Source: Caballeronia insecticola (GTDB lineage Bacteria > Pseudomonadota > Gammaproteobacteria > Burkholderiales > Burkholderiaceae). From it: DNA of 64,000 bases. The stretch is from assembly GCF_000402035.1 (NCBI RefSeq), contig NC_021288.1, positions 558,001-622,000 of the forward strand. The letters are read 5' to 3'. Shown here piece by piece: positions 16,929 through 26,121 of this stretch (position 1 is its first letter; the number at the start of each line of letters is the position of its first letter). Below the pieces are notes generated by a model. It was not told the DNA's origin. It worked only from the letters and a program-made list of their open reading frames with translations, and did no database searches. A program made the position numbers and the translations under genes.

Positions 16929-18413
16929 ATGCTGACTCAATTCGAAAACCGTTCCGACGACGGCTCATTCATGCTGCCTGCCGCGACGATCGCGGGCACG
17001 CGTTACGGCGCATCGAATCGCGGCGCGGGCAATGCGATTCACAACGCATCGACAGGCAAAGCGATCGGCTGGCAGGAACATGCCGATGCCACACAAGTGG
17101 ATGCCGCCGTGCGCGCCGCGCATGCCACGCTCGATGCATGGCGCAACCAGACGCCTGCATCGCGCGGCAAGGTGCTGCGCAAGATCGCCGAGTTGCTCGA
17201 AGCCGCGCGCGCAAATCTCAGCGCGATGCAGCAGCAAGTAAGCGGCAAGCCTCCGCTCGAAGCAGACACCGATGTGAGCGATGCCATCGCCACATTCAGC
17301 TACTACGCGGACCTGTGCGCGGACGCATCGCTCTTCGACGCCGAGACGCTGACACTGCCCGACCCTGGCGTGACGGGCGAACGTCAATACGAAGCGGTCG
17401 GTGTTGCCGCGTTGATCGTGCCGTGGAATTTCCCGATGGTCACGACCGCTTGGAAGATCGCGCCCGCGCTAGCCGCAGGTTGCACGGTGGTGCTGAAACC
17501 GTCCGAGTTCACATCGCCGGTTGAGCATGTGCTGGCCGGGATCATGACGGACGCGGGCGTACCCGATGGCGTCGTGAACCTCGTGAACGGTGGCGGCGAA
17601 GTGGGCGCGCTGCTGGCGGCGCATCCGCTCATCGACAAGATTTCGTTCACGGGCAGCACGGCTGTCGGCCGCAAGGTCATGCAGGCGGCGGCGCAAGACA
17701 TGAAGCGCGTCACGCTGGAACTCGGCGGCAAGTCCGCGCTGATCGTGCGGGCCGATGCGGACATCGAACACGCGGTCGCGCTCGCGGTGGGCGGCGCGTT
17801 CACGAACGCCGGGCAGATGTGTTCGGCGACGTCGCGCATCATCGTGCACGACGATGTCTATCGAAAGTTCATGGCCGCGTTCGAAACGGCCGTGCGCGCC
17901 CTCGTGATCGCGCCGCCGCAGACCAAGAATGTTTCGATGGGTCCGCTCGTCTCTCATGCGCAGCGCGCACGCGTGGCAGCGTTGCTCGAACAAGGCATAC
18001 GCGATGGCGCGCGCGTCGCGTTCAGCGGTGCGCTCGATAGTGCCTGCGCGGAAGGCTTTTTTATGGCGCCTGCCGTCATCGCCGAGCCGGATGCGGGCAA
18101 CGTGTTGTGGACCGACGAAGTGTTCGGGCCGGTAGCATGCGTGAAGTCGTTCCGCACCGACGACGAAGCCATCGCGCTCGCCAACGACACACGTTATGGA
18201 CTCGTCGCGACGGTCGTCACACGCGATGAAGACGCTGCCCACCGATATCGTCGCGCGCTGCGTGCGGGCCTCGTGTGGATCAACACGCCGCAACTGATCT
18301 TCCCGCAAGTATGTTGGGGCGGACTGGGCCTGAGCGGCATCGGCCGCGAACTCGGTCTCGCCGGATTGCGCAGTTATCAGGAGTTGCGCCACAGCGTCGC
18401 GCAGCGCGGGTAA
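16929..18413 (+). CDS. NAD(P)-dependent aldehyde dehydrogenase (betaine/guanidinobutyraldehyde-type)
   Basis: A 494-residue class 9/10-like aldehyde dehydrogenase. The catalytic cysteine is C298 in NAGQMCSA, the general base E264 in ELGGKS, and the cofactor loop is FTGSTAVGRK (240-249). PWNFPM (165-170) and the C-terminal GGLGLSGIGRELG complete the family pattern. Relatives oxidise betaine aldehyde, aminobutyraldehyde or 4-guanidinobutyraldehyde. It is co-transcribed with the ureohydrolase gene; together they could turn a guanidino-aldehyde into a guanidino acid and then an amino acid plus urea. The substrate order is inferred from the pathway known in Pseudomonas. Confidence 0.93.
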   Translation: MLTQFENRSDDGSFMLPAATIAGTRYGASNRGAGNAIHNASTGKAIGWQEHADATQVDAAVRAAHATLDAWRNQTPASRGKVLRKIAELLEAARANLSAMQQQVSGKPPLEADTDVSDAIATFSYYADLCADASLFDAETLTLPDPGVTGERQYEAVGVAALIVPWNFPMVTTAWKIAPALAAGCTVVLKPSEFTSPVEHVLAGIMTDAGVPDGVVNLVNGGGEVGALLAAHPLIDKISFTGSTAVGRKVMQAAAQDMKRVTLELGGKSALIVRADADIEHAVALAVGGAFTNAGQMCSATSRIIVHDDVYRKFMAAFETAVRALVIAPPQTKNVSMGPLVSHAQRARVAALLEQGIRDGARVAFSGALDSACAEGFFMAPAVIAEPDAGNVLWTDEVFGPVACVKSFRTDDEAIALANDTRYGLVATVVTRDEDAAHRYRRALRAGLVWINTPQLIFPQVCWGGLGLSGIGRELGLAGLRSYQELRHSVAQRG

Positions 18414-18422
18414 GTTCGAGCA

Positions 18423-19385
18423 TCAGACCTTGCGCGCCGTGCGGCCGCCGCGCGACTTGCCCTTCTCCGGCGGCGCGGTCATGTCGGCAACAGCGGCGCC
18501 CGACTGAATCAGAAACTCGCGGAACGCATTGGCAACTTGCGGCAGACGCCGCTCGGACATATGCACGACATGCCACGCGCGTTCGATCGGCGTGGCGGGC
18601 ACCGGCAGCGTCGCCAGAAGCCCCGACTGCATCTCCAGCGCGCACGCATGCAGCGACAGAAACGCCACGCCCAAGCCCGCCTCGACAAGCTGCTTGATCG
18701 CTTCGTTGCTCGATAGCTCCGAGGCCGCATGCAGCTTCAATCCCGCTTCCTTGAAGAGACCCTCGATCGCGACGCGCGTGCCCGAACCGCGCTCCCGCAC
18801 AAGCAGGTTCGCCGATTCGAGATCGGTCAGACGAAGGCGCTTCGCGCGCATCAAAGGATGCGAGGGCGCGGCGACGAAGGCCATCGGATGCTTGGCGAAG
18901 GCGGCGGCACTCGTGCGCAACTCGCGCGGCTGCCGGCCCATGATCGCGAGATCGATCTCGTTGGTGGCAAGCATGCGCACGATTTCATCGCGATTGCCGA
19001 TGCGAAATTGCAGCTTCACGCCGGGCCGCTCTTGCGTGAAGCGCACGAGCAGCGGCGGCACGAGATACTCCGCCGTGGTAATCGCGCCGATGCGCAGCGT
19101 GCCGCCCAATTCTCCGCGTAGCGCCGCCACTTCTTCGCCCGCCTCGGTCCAGAGGCTCAGGATCTCGTTCGCGTAGCGCGTCATCACTTCGCCCGCAGCG
19201 GTCAGTTGCACTTCGCGGCCCACACGGCGCAGCAACGGCGTGCCCGCCGCCTCACTCAACAGCGAAATTTGCAGCGATACCGCCGGCTGCGTCAGATGCA
19301 GTTCTTCGGCGGCTCCCGAGATGCTGCCCACGCGAGCGAAGGTCTGCAAGGTCCGCAACTGCCGGAAGGTGGTCGTCTTTAACAT
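18423..19385 (-). CDS. LysR-family transcriptional regulator (CbbR-like)
   Basis: A 320-residue LTTR. The HTH occupies about residues 5-64 (FRQLRTLQTFARVGSISGAAEELHL is the first part) and is followed by the effector domain beginning GGTLRIGAITTAEYLVPPLL, a pattern seen in the CbbR/CysB-like branch. The C-terminal 30 residues are basic (SGAAVADMTAPPEKGKSRGG). It is convergent with the aldehyde dehydrogenase gene and divergent from the NADH dehydrogenase gene at 19538, whose promoter lies in the shared 152-base gap. It is therefore the likely regulator of that dehydrogenase. No carbon-fixation genes are present, so the name CbbR is not assigned. Confidence 0.9.
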   Translation of the reverse strand: MLKTTTFRQLRTLQTFARVGSISGAAEELHLTQPAVSLQISLLSEAAGTPLLRRVGREVQLTAAGEVMTRYANEILSLWTEAGEEVAALRGELGGTLRIGAITTAEYLVPPLLVRFTQERPGVKLQFRIGNRDEIVRMLATNEIDLAIMGRQPRELRTSAAAFAKHPMAFVAAPSHPLMRAKRLRLTDLESANLLVRERGSGTRVAIEGLFKEAGLKLHAASELSSNEAIKQLVEAGLGVAFLSLHACALEMQSGLLATLPVPATPIERAWHVVHMSERRLPQVANAFREFLIQSGAAVADMTAPPEKGKSRGGRTARKV

Positions 19386-19537
19386 TGGTAAAAACTTATG
19401 AGTCGGTTATAAATACTAAATAGCGCAAATATTTGCACGACCTTATAGTTTTTCTCACGAAGCCGTCAATAGCGTTCCGGCCAGCGCCGGTCAGTCCCGC
19501 GCATTCGTCCTATCGTTGAACAGCACCGGGAGCCATC

Positions 19538-20899
19538 ATGTCCAAGTCCTTTGCGCAGCATCCGATCGATTCGTGTGAACACGCGCCCCATCGTATTGTC
19601 ATTGTCGGCGGCGGCGCGGCCGGACTGGAGCTGGCGACACGCCTCGGCAACGGCGTCGGCAAGCGGCGGCGGGCCGATGTCGTTCTGATCGATCGCTATC
19701 CGACGCACTTCTGGAAGCCGCTGCTGCACGAAGTCGCATCGGGTCGCATCGATGCATCGAGCCATCAGATCGACTACGCGGCACATGCCAAGTGGAATCA
19801 CTTCCGCTTCGAGCAGGGCGCGCTTTCGAGCATCGATCGCGATCGCCGCGAGATCGTCATCGACGGGACGAGCGACATCGACGGTCATGCGCTGCTGCCG
19901 CGTAGAACGCTCGCATTCGATACGCTCGTGCTCGCGCTCGGCAGCGTCACTAATTTCTTCTCCATTCCGGGCGCGGAGCAGCACGCGCTGACGCTCGAAA
20001 CCGTCGAGCAGGCCGAGACGTTCAGGCGGCGTCTGCTGTCGAGCCTGCTGCGCTCCAGTCACGCGCAACAAGCCACGCCCGGGGCTGCGAGGAGACCGGT
20101 GTCGGTGACGGTCATCGGCGGCGGCGCAACCGGCGTCGAGCTGGCGGCTGCGTTGCGCGGCTCGGCGGAGATGGTGCGCGACTATCATCTGGCTTCGCTT
20201 GACCCCGCCAACGACATCCGCATTCGTTTGCTCGAAGGTGCGCCGCGCGTCTTGCCCGCGCTGCCCGAACGTATCTCGATGCGCGCGCAGGACGTGCTTG
20301 CCGGGCTCGGTGTCGATGTGAGGCTCGGCTGCCGGGTCGGCTCGGTCGGCGTGGATACCGTTGCCACTTCAGATGGCGAGACGCTCGTGAGCGACATCAC
20401 GATCTGGGCGGCCGGCGTGGAAGGACCGCCTGTGCTGCGCCGGCTGAACGGGCTGCCGCTGAACCGGAACGGCCAGGTCGTGGTCGATGCGGCGCTGCAA
20501 ATCGAGTCCGGCTCCGGCATCTACGCGATGGGGGATTGCGCCGCGTGCGTCGCATCGAAGGGCGATGCGCTCGTGCCGCCGCGAGCGCAAGCGGCTTATC
20601 AGCAAGCCGCCTATCTCGCGGATGCACTTACGCGCCGTCTCGACGATCGCGCCGTGCCGCCCTTCTCCTACCGCGATCAAGGGACGCTGATTTCGTTCGG
20701 CCGTGCGGGTGCGGCGGGCGCGTTGATGAGCGAATTGCTGCGCGGCCCGGTCTTCATCGAAGGATGGTTTGCCGCTTCATGCTACCGGCATCTCTACCGC
20801 AGGCACATCATGGGTCTCACTGGCGTCAAGCGGGCCGTGATGTACGCGGCGAGCCAGTGGCTGCGCGAGCGCGTGCGGCCGACCGTGAAACTGAACTGA
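19538..20899 (+). CDS. ndh: Type II NADH:quinone oxidoreductase (NDH-2)
   Basis: A 453-residue single-subunit flavoprotein. The FAD motif is in RIVIVGGGAAGLELATRL (residues 19-36) and the NADH motif in VTVIGGGATGVELAAAL (near 190). GIYAMGDCAACV (around 327) and PPRAQAAYQQAAYLA are the conserved C-terminal flavin contacts, and the last 50 residues form the amphipathic membrane-binding part. It passes electrons from NADH to quinone at the inner face of the membrane without pumping protons. CACCGGGAG precedes the ATG. It stands alone, bounded by the divergent LysR gene and a hairpin after its stop. Confidence 0.92.
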   Translation: MSKSFAQHPIDSCEHAPHRIVIVGGGAAGLELATRLGNGVGKRRRADVVLIDRYPTHFWKPLLHEVASGRIDASSHQIDYAAHAKWNHFRFEQGALSSIDRDRREIVIDGTSDIDGHALLPRRTLAFDTLVLALGSVTNFFSIPGAEQHALTLETVEQAETFRRRLLSSLLRSSHAQQATPGAARRPVSVTVIGGGATGVELAAALRGSAEMVRDYHLASLDPANDIRIRLLEGAPRVLPALPERISMRAQDVLAGLGVDVRLGCRVGSVGVDTVATSDGETLVSDITIWAAGVEGPPVLRRLNGLPLNRNGQVVVDAALQIESGSGIYAMGDCAACVASKGDALVPPRAQAAYQQAAYLADALTRRLDDRAVPPFSYRDQGTLISFGRAGAAGALMSELLRGPVFIEGWFAASCYRHLYRRHIMGLTGVKRAVMYAASQWLRERVRPTVKLN

Positions 20900-20908
20900 T
20901 CGATATGC

Positions 20909-20940
20909 CGGGCACGCCGTTGTGATGAGCGGCGTGCCCG
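20909..20940 (+). terminator. Perfect 11-bp hairpin after ndh
   Basis: CGGGCACGCCG (20909-20919) and its exact complement CGGCGTGCCCG (20930-20940) enclose a ten-base loop, nine bases after the ndh stop. There is no T-run, so it may act as a weak or Rho-assisted terminator or protect the 3' end. Confidence 0.55.
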
Positions 20941-21005
20941 ATGGTCATTCGCGTATTTCTGGCGCCGGTTCCCCACCGCATTCGACAACGCCACACTCCA
21001 AATCA

Positions 21006-21045
21006 AGGGAAATCCCTTAGTCAAAATTCCTGCCGCGTGGGAATC
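21006..21045. promoter_or_regulatory. Two adjacent palindromes upstream of the IclR-type gene
   Basis: AAGGGA-AA-TCCCTT (21006-21019) and ATTCC-N9-GGAAT (21027-21045) lie 75-115 bases before the start of the IclR-type regulator and its hut operon. IclR proteins bind short palindromes of this size near their own promoters, so either may be the operator. No experiment supports this. Confidence 0.35.
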
Positions 21046-21120
21046 TCATTTTTGTTCACCGGGAGCGAGATGGCATTCTTCGGTCATCGACTTCGTTTCT
21101 CGACCGGCTGAACCATCACA

Positions 21121-21870
21121 GTGAAACAGGAATCAGGTGTCATCGGCGCCGAGCGTCTGCTGCTCGTGCTGACCGCGCTCGCCAGCCACGGCAAAGCCAT
21201 GTCCGTAAAGGACATGCTCGGCGCGACCGGTCTCGCGCAAAGCACGCTCTATCGACAAGTGGCGCTGCTCAAGCGCTGGGGCTTCGTCACCGAGGACGCC
21301 GGTTTCTACGCGCCCGGTCCCATCAGTCTCCAGCTCGCGCTCGGCTTCGACATCAATTCGATGCTGGTCGAAGCAAGCCGCGACGGCATGATGCAACTCT
21401 CGCGTACCACGCAGGAAAGCGTCGGGCTCATCGTCGCCGTGAACGATCAGGTGATCTGCCTCGAAATGATCGAGAGCACGCACTCGTTGCGCTGCTCGTT
21501 CGAAAAAGGCCGGGCCGTGCCGCTGCGCGCGGGTGCATCCGCGAAGTCGTTGCTGGCCTTCATGCCCGACAAGGCGCGTGCCGAAACGCTCGAACGCCAG
21601 TTCGCGGATGACCATGCCGCACGCGCCGCGCTCGAAACCGAACTGGACGGCATCCGCGCGCGCGGCTACGCGGTGAGCGACAGTGAAGTCGACCCGGGCG
21701 TGTGGGGCGTGAGTGCGCCCGTGTTCCGGCGCGCGTCGCGCAGCGCGGGCGCGAATGCATCGATCACGCTGATGGCGCCTTCCTCGCGCGCGATTGGCCG
21801 TGAACATCAACTCGCCGACTGGACCGTGCGCACCGCCAACGCCATTTCCTCCCGGCTGCAAGCCGTCTGA
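21121..21870 (+). CDS. IclR-family transcriptional regulator
   Basis: A 249-residue regulator. The N-terminal winged HTH spans about residues 7-66 (ERLLLVLTALASHGKAMSVK, then GLAQSTLYRQVALLKRWGFV), followed by the IclR effector domain with LRAGASAKSLLAFM and RGYAVSDSEVDPGVWGVSAPVF. The start is GTG with only a weak ribosome-binding site; no better start keeps the HTH complete. It heads a run of same-strand genes for amino-acid uptake and formiminoglutamate breakdown, 62 bases before the binding-protein gene, and is the likely regulator. Most bacteria use the GntR-type HutC for these genes, so an IclR protein here is uncommon. Confidence 0.9.
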   Translation: MKQESGVIGAERLLLVLTALASHGKAMSVKDMLGATGLAQSTLYRQVALLKRWGFVTEDAGFYAPGPISLQLALGFDINSMLVEASRDGMMQLSRTTQESVGLIVAVNDQVICLEMIESTHSLRCSFEKGRAVPLRAGASAKSLLAFMPDKARAETLERQFADDHAARAALETELDGIRARGYAVSDSEVDPGVWGVSAPVFRRASRSAGANASITLMAPSSRAIGREHQLADWTVRTANAISSRLQAV

Positions 21871-21932
21871 TTCCAACTCGACGACAACCCGACGACAACT
21901 CAACGACCGACCACACCTCTGGAGCCCACACG

Positions 21933-22700
21933 ATGAAACTGAAGAACCTTCTTTGCGCCACGAGCCTCGGTATCGCCATGATCGCGGCGGTCTTGCCCGG
22001 CACGGCAGCCGCGCAAGATTCGAACGTGCTCAACGTTGCGACCGACGCCACCTTCCCGCCGATGGAGTTCGTCGACAAGGGCCAGCGCACCGGCTTCGAC
22101 ATCGACATCATGAACGCGCTCGCCAAGGCCATGGGCAAGCAGGTCCAGTGGACCGACATCGACTTCAAGGGGCTGATTCCGGGCTTGGTCGCGCGTCGTT
22201 TCGATGCGGCGATCTCGGGCATCTACATCACGCCGGAACGCTCGCAGGTCGTCGACTTCACGCAGTCGTACTTCGCGGGCGGCCTCTCCGCGCTCGTCAA
22301 AGTGGATTCGCCGATCAAGACGCTCGCCGATCTCAACGGCAAGAAGGTGACGGTGCAGGTCGGCACGAAGTCGGTGAACTTCCTGCGCGACAACTATCCG
22401 CAAGTGCAGCGCGTGGAGGTGGAAAAGAATCAGGAGATGTTCGATCTCGTTGGCATCGGCCGCGCGGATGCCGCCGTGACGGGCAAGCCCGCCGCATATC
22501 AGTTCGTGCGCACACGCCCCGGCTTTCGCGTGCTCGACAAAGAGCTGACGACCGAAGCGTATGGCATTGCGGTGCGCAAGGACGAGCCGCAATTGCGCGA
22601 CCAGATGAACGCCGCACTCGCGAAGATCAAGGCGGACGGCACCTACAACGCGATCGTGCAGAAGTGGTTTAGCGCAAGCGCCGCTGCAAGCGCGAAATAA
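21933..22700 (+). CDS. Amino-acid ABC transporter periplasmic binding protein (SBP_bac_3)
   Basis: A 255-residue protein with a Sec signal peptide (residues 1-26, cleavage near GTAAAQD). The mature part shows the GlnH/HisJ fold: LNVATDATFPPMEFVD, GFDIDIMNALAKAM, and the ligand-loop segment FDAAISGIYITPERSQVVDFT. It would bind a polar amino acid or an amidine derivative in the periplasm and pass it to the permease and ATPase encoded next. The neighbouring hutF and hutG genes suggest histidine, N-formiminoglutamate or a related compound as ligand. Confidence 0.93.
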   Translation: MKLKNLLCATSLGIAMIAAVLPGTAAAQDSNVLNVATDATFPPMEFVDKGQRTGFDIDIMNALAKAMGKQVQWTDIDFKGLIPGLVARRFDAAISGIYITPERSQVVDFTQSYFAGGLSALVKVDSPIKTLADLNGKKVTVQVGTKSVNFLRDNYPQVQRVEVEKNQEMFDLVGIGRADAAVTGKPAAYQFVRTRPGFRVLDKELTTEAYGIAVRKDEPQLRDQMNAALAKIKADGTYNAIVQKWFSASAAASAK

Positions 22701-22716
22701 TCGACGGACCTGACTC

Positions 22717-23385
22717 ATGCAACTCGACTTCACGCCCGCCGTCGCCGGCTGGGCCGACATCGCGCACGGCGCGCTCGTCACGGTCGAAGTGACCGCGGCC
22801 GCGCTCGTGCTTTCCTGCCTGCTCGGGCTATTGATCGGCATTGGCCGGCTTTCGCCGCAGCGGCGCATAGTCTATGGCTTCTGCACCGGCTATCTGATCT
22901 TTTTCCGCGGCACGCCGCTGCTCGTGCAGTTGTTCCTGCTGTTCTTCGGTCTGCCGCAGTTCGACATTCTCTTGCCCGCCTTCGTGTGCGGCATGCTCGG
23001 GCTGGGGCTGTATTCGGCGGCGTATGTGTCGGAGATCGTGCGCGGCGCGATTCAGTCGGTGGATCGCGGACAGATGGAAGCGGCGCGCTCCATCGGCATG
23101 TCGGCGGGACAGGCCATGCGCGCGATCATTCTTCCGCAGGCTATCGTGCGCATGATTCCACCGCTCGGGAACGAGTTCATTGCGTTGATCAAGAACTCCG
23201 CGCTGGTGTCGCTCCTGACCATTCACGATCTGATGCATGAAGGACAGAAGATCATCAGCGTGTCGTATCGTTCGCTCGAAGTCTATATCGTGATCGCGCT
23301 CGTCTATCTCGTGCTCACGCAGACGACCAACTACATTCTTCATCGCGTCGAGCGTCGGCTGCGCGCAGGAGGCATGGTGCAATGA
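22717..23385 (+). CDS. Polar amino-acid ABC transporter permease (HisM/GlnP type)
   Basis: A 222-residue permease with about five helices. The signature [20 protein letters not shown] and the EAA loop [22 protein letters not shown] (split here by family spacing) are complete. [12 protein letters not shown] in the second cytoplasmic region is a hallmark of His/Glu/Gln-type permeases. Only one permease gene is present, so the transporter probably uses a homodimer. The start lies 16 bases after the binding-protein stop, and its last bases overlap the ATPase start by four (ATGA). Confidence 0.93.
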   Translation: MQLDFTPAVAGWADIAHGALVTVEVTAAALVLSCLLGLLIGIGRLSPQRRIVYGFCTGYLIFFRGTPLLVQLFLLFFGLPQFDILLPAFVCGMLGLGLYSAAYVSEIVRGAIQSVDRGQMEAARSIGMSAGQAMRAIILPQAIVRMIPPLGNEFIALIKNSALVSLLTIHDLMHEGQKIISVSYRSLEVYIVIALVYLVLTQTTNYILHRVERRLRAGGMVQ

Positions 23386-24146
23386 ACAGCGCTCAACCTA
23401 TCGTCAGCATTCGCGAACTGACGAAGTCGTTTGGAACGCATCGCGTATTGAACGGCATCGACTTCGATATTCAGCCGAGCCAGGTCGTGGTCGTGATCGG
23501 GCCGAGCGGTTCCGGCAAGAGCACGTTCCTGCGCTGCTGCAACGGGCTGGAGCAGCCGGAACACGGCACCATCGATATCTGCGGGCACCGGCTCGTCGAT
23601 CATGGAACCATGCTCAAGGAGCGCCCGCTCAACGCGCTGCGCACCGAAGTGGGCATGGTGTTTCAATCGTTCAATCTGTTCCCGCATCTTTCGGTGCTGC
23701 ATAACATCACCGTGGGACCGCGCATGCTGCGCGGCGCATCGAAGGCCGATGCCGAAGCGGCGGCGTTCGCGCTGCTCAAGAAGGTCGGCCTCGAACACAA
23801 GGCGCATGCCATGCCCGCGAGCTTGTCGGGCGGTCAAAAGCAACGCGTCGCGATTGCGCGTGCGCTCGCCATGCAGCCGCGCGTCATGCTGTTCGACGAA
23901 CCCACATCGGCGCTCGATCCCGAACTCGTCGGCGAAGTGTTGCAGGTCATGAAGCTACTCGCCTCCGAAGGCATGACGATGCTCGTCGTCACGCACGAAA
24001 TGGGCTTTGCGAAGGAAGTGGCGGACGTGGTCGTCGTGATGGATGGCGGCGAGATTGTCGAGGCAGGTCCGCCCGCGCAGATCTTTTCGACGCCATCGCA
24101 ACCGCGCACGCGCTCGTTCCTGCAAGCCGTGCTGTCGCGCGCATGA
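23382..24146 (+). CDS. Polar amino-acid ABC transporter ATPase (GlnQ/HisP type)
   Basis: A 254-residue nucleotide-binding subunit. Walker A is GPSGSGKST (about residues 38-46), the signature [15 protein letters not shown] (about 148-162), Walker [14 protein letters not shown], and the H-loop VVTHEMGF. Every key residue is intact. It powers uptake through the permease just upstream. Its start overlaps the permease stop and its own stop overlaps the hutD start (ATGA), which implies translational coupling and strongly links transport to the hut enzymes. Confidence 0.95.
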   Translation: MNSAQPIVSIRELTKSFGTHRVLNGIDFDIQPSQVVVVIGPSGSGKSTFLRCCNGLEQPEHGTIDICGHRLVDHGTMLKERPLNALRTEVGMVFQSFNLFPHLSVLHNITVGPRMLRGASKADAEAAAFALLKKVGLEHKAHAMPASLSGGQKQRVAIARALAMQPRVMLFDEPTSALDPELVGEVLQVMKLLASEGMTMLVVTHEMGFAKEVADVVVVMDGGEIVEAGPPAQIFSTPSQPRTRSFLQAVLSRA

Positions 24147-24697
24147 CCGTCTCCGTGATACGCGGCGCGGCGCTCGTCGCGTCGCCGTGGAAGAACGGCG
24201 GCGGCATCACGCGCGAGATCGCCGCATGTGCGCATGCGTGGCGCGCGAGCATTGCGGAGATCGATCGGCCAGGGCCGTTTTCGCGCTTCGACGGCATCGA
24301 CCGCGTGCTGGTTTTGCTCGACGGTAGCGGCCTGATGCTCGACGCGCACGCCGTCATGCGTCCGTTCGATATCGCGCGCTTTGCAGGCGAGTCACCCATC
24401 GATGCGCGACTGACCGATGGTCCTGTGCGCGTGTTCAATCTGATGACGCATCGCGACGGCGCGCGCGCTTCAGTCGATCTGTGGCGCACATCGGCACGCC
24501 GCATCATCGATGGCGGGACCGTGCTGTTGCATTGCGCGCAAGGCCCGCTCGATGTGCGCATCGATCAAATACGCGTCACGTTGACGAAGACAGACACGCT
24601 GCGCATCGATGCGGCGCATGATGTCGAAGTCGAAGTCGAGATGCAGGGCGACGGCGTACTGTTGTGCGCGTCGCTGAATACCGAAGTTGAGTCATGA
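24143..24697 (+). CDS. hutD: HutD-family protein
   Basis: A 184-residue cupin-like protein of the HutD/Ves family. The start [14 protein letters not shown] and the segment [29 protein letters not shown] are diagnostic. HutD is found in histidine-utilisation operons of proteobacteria, where it is thought to limit or fine-tune hut expression, perhaps by binding an intermediate; it is not a catalytic step. It overlaps both neighbours by four bases (ATPase stop and hutF start), so it is made together with them. Confidence 0.9.
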   Translation: MTVSVIRGAALVASPWKNGGGITREIAACAHAWRASIAEIDRPGPFSRFDGIDRVLVLLDGSGLMLDAHAVMRPFDIARFAGESPIDARLTDGPVRVFNLMTHRDGARASVDLWRTSARRIIDGGTVLLHCAQGPLDVRIDQIRVTLTKTDTLRIDAAHDVEVEVEMQGDGVLLCASLNTEVES

Positions 24698-26094
24698 ATA
24701 CATCCACGAAATCGCTTTTTGCTTCGCACGCATGGTTGCCCGATGGCTGGCGCAACGACGTGCTGCTCGAATGGAACGAAGCGGGCACGCTCGTCGCCGT
24801 CACGCCGGATATCCGCGACGTGCCCGCCTCCACCACGCATGCAACTGGACCGGTCGTGCCCGGCATGCCGAACCTGCACTCGCACGCGTTCCAGCGCGCG
24901 ATGGCCGGCCTCACCGAATATCGCGCGAATCCGGCAGACAGTTTCTGGAGCTGGCGCGATCTGATGTATCGCTTCGCCGCGCGCATCACGCCGGACATGC
25001 TCGGCGCCATTGCGCGCTGGCTCTATGTCGAGATGCTCAAGGCGGGCTACACGTCCGTATGCGAGTTTCATTACGTGCATCACGCAGCCGATGGCGCGCG
25101 TCATGCCAATCCGGCCGAACTCGCGCAACGCGTCGTGGATGCCGCGAGCGAGACGGGCATCGGCATGACGATGCTGCCGGTGCTCTATCAATACAGCGGT
25201 TTCGATGCGCAGCCGCCGCGCGACGATCAACGCCGCTTCATCAACACGACCGATGAATTCCTCGATCTCCTGAGCGCGTTACACCACGCACGGCCCGAGC
25301 ACGGCGCACTGCGTTACGGCATTGCGCCGCATTCGCTGCGTGCCGTGTCGGAGACTTCGTTGCGCAGCGTGATAGACGGACTCGATTCAATATCGCCCGG
25401 CGCGCCGGTGCACATTCATATCGCGGAGCAAACGGCGGAAGTGGATGCATCGCTGGCCTCGCTCGGCGCGCGTCCGGTTCAATGGCTGCTCGATCACTTC
25501 GATGTGAACGCGCGCTGGTGCCTCGTGCACGCGACGCATATCGACGCGCACGAAACCAGCGCGCTCGCTAAAAGCGGCGCGATTGCGGGCCTTTGCCTGA
25601 CGACCGAAGCGAACCTCGGCGACGGCTTCTTTCCCGCGATGGATTATCTCGATGCGCAAGGTGCGTTCGGCATCGGCTCGGACAGTCATATCGGCGTGGA
25701 CTGGCGCGCGGAATTGCGTCTGCTCGAATACGGCCAGCGGCTCTTGCGGCGTCAGCGCAACGTGCTGGCATCGCAGCGAACGGCGCACGTTGCCGACCGG
25801 CTATTTCAAGGCGCGCTCGAAGGCGGCGCGCGCGCGACCGGCCGCGCGGTCGGTGCGCTCGAAGCGGGCGCACGCGCCGACTGGATCGTGCTCGACGCGA
25901 GTCACCCGAATCTCGCGGAACAGACCAGCACGACGTGGTTATCATCCGTCGTATTCTGCGAGCATGGAGAAACGCCCGTGCGCGATGTATTCGTCGGCGG
26001 TGAGCGTGTCGTTCATGACCGCCGCCATCGCGATGAAGCGCGGCATCGTGCAGACTATCGCCAAGCGTTGTCACAGCTTCTGGATCAAGCCTGA
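24694..26094 (+). CDS. hutF: Formimidoylglutamate deiminase
   Basis: A 466-residue amidohydrolase that converts N-formimino-L-glutamate to N-formyl-L-glutamate and ammonia (EC 3.5.3.13). The zinc ligands H62 and H64 are in MPNLHSHAFQRAMAGL; further metal or active-site residues are in HIHIAEQ, LVHATHID and GSDSHIGVDWRAELR. The length agrees with HutF of Pseudomonas. It feeds the deformylase encoded 27 bases downstream, forming the two-step branch of histidine degradation that avoids formamide. The start overlaps the hutD stop. Confidence 0.95.
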   Translation: MNTSTKSLFASHAWLPDGWRNDVLLEWNEAGTLVAVTPDIRDVPASTTHATGPVVPGMPNLHSHAFQRAMAGLTEYRANPADSFWSWRDLMYRFAARITPDMLGAIARWLYVEMLKAGYTSVCEFHYVHHAADGARHANPAELAQRVVDAASETGIGMTMLPVLYQYSGFDAQPPRDDQRRFINTTDEFLDLLSALHHARPEHGALRYGIAPHSLRAVSETSLRSVIDGLDSISPGAPVHIHIAEQTAEVDASLASLGARPVQWLLDHFDVNARWCLVHATHIDAHETSALAKSGAIAGLCLTTEANLGDGFFPAMDYLDAQGAFGIGSDSHIGVDWRAELRLLEYGQRLLRRQRNVLASQRTAHVADRLFQGALEGGARATGRAVGALEAGARADWIVLDASHPNLAEQTSTTWLSSVVFCEHGETPVRDVFVGGERVVHDRRHRDEARHRADYRQALSQLLDQA

Positions 26095-26121
26095 ACGCAG
26101 GCATTCATCGGACACAGCATC

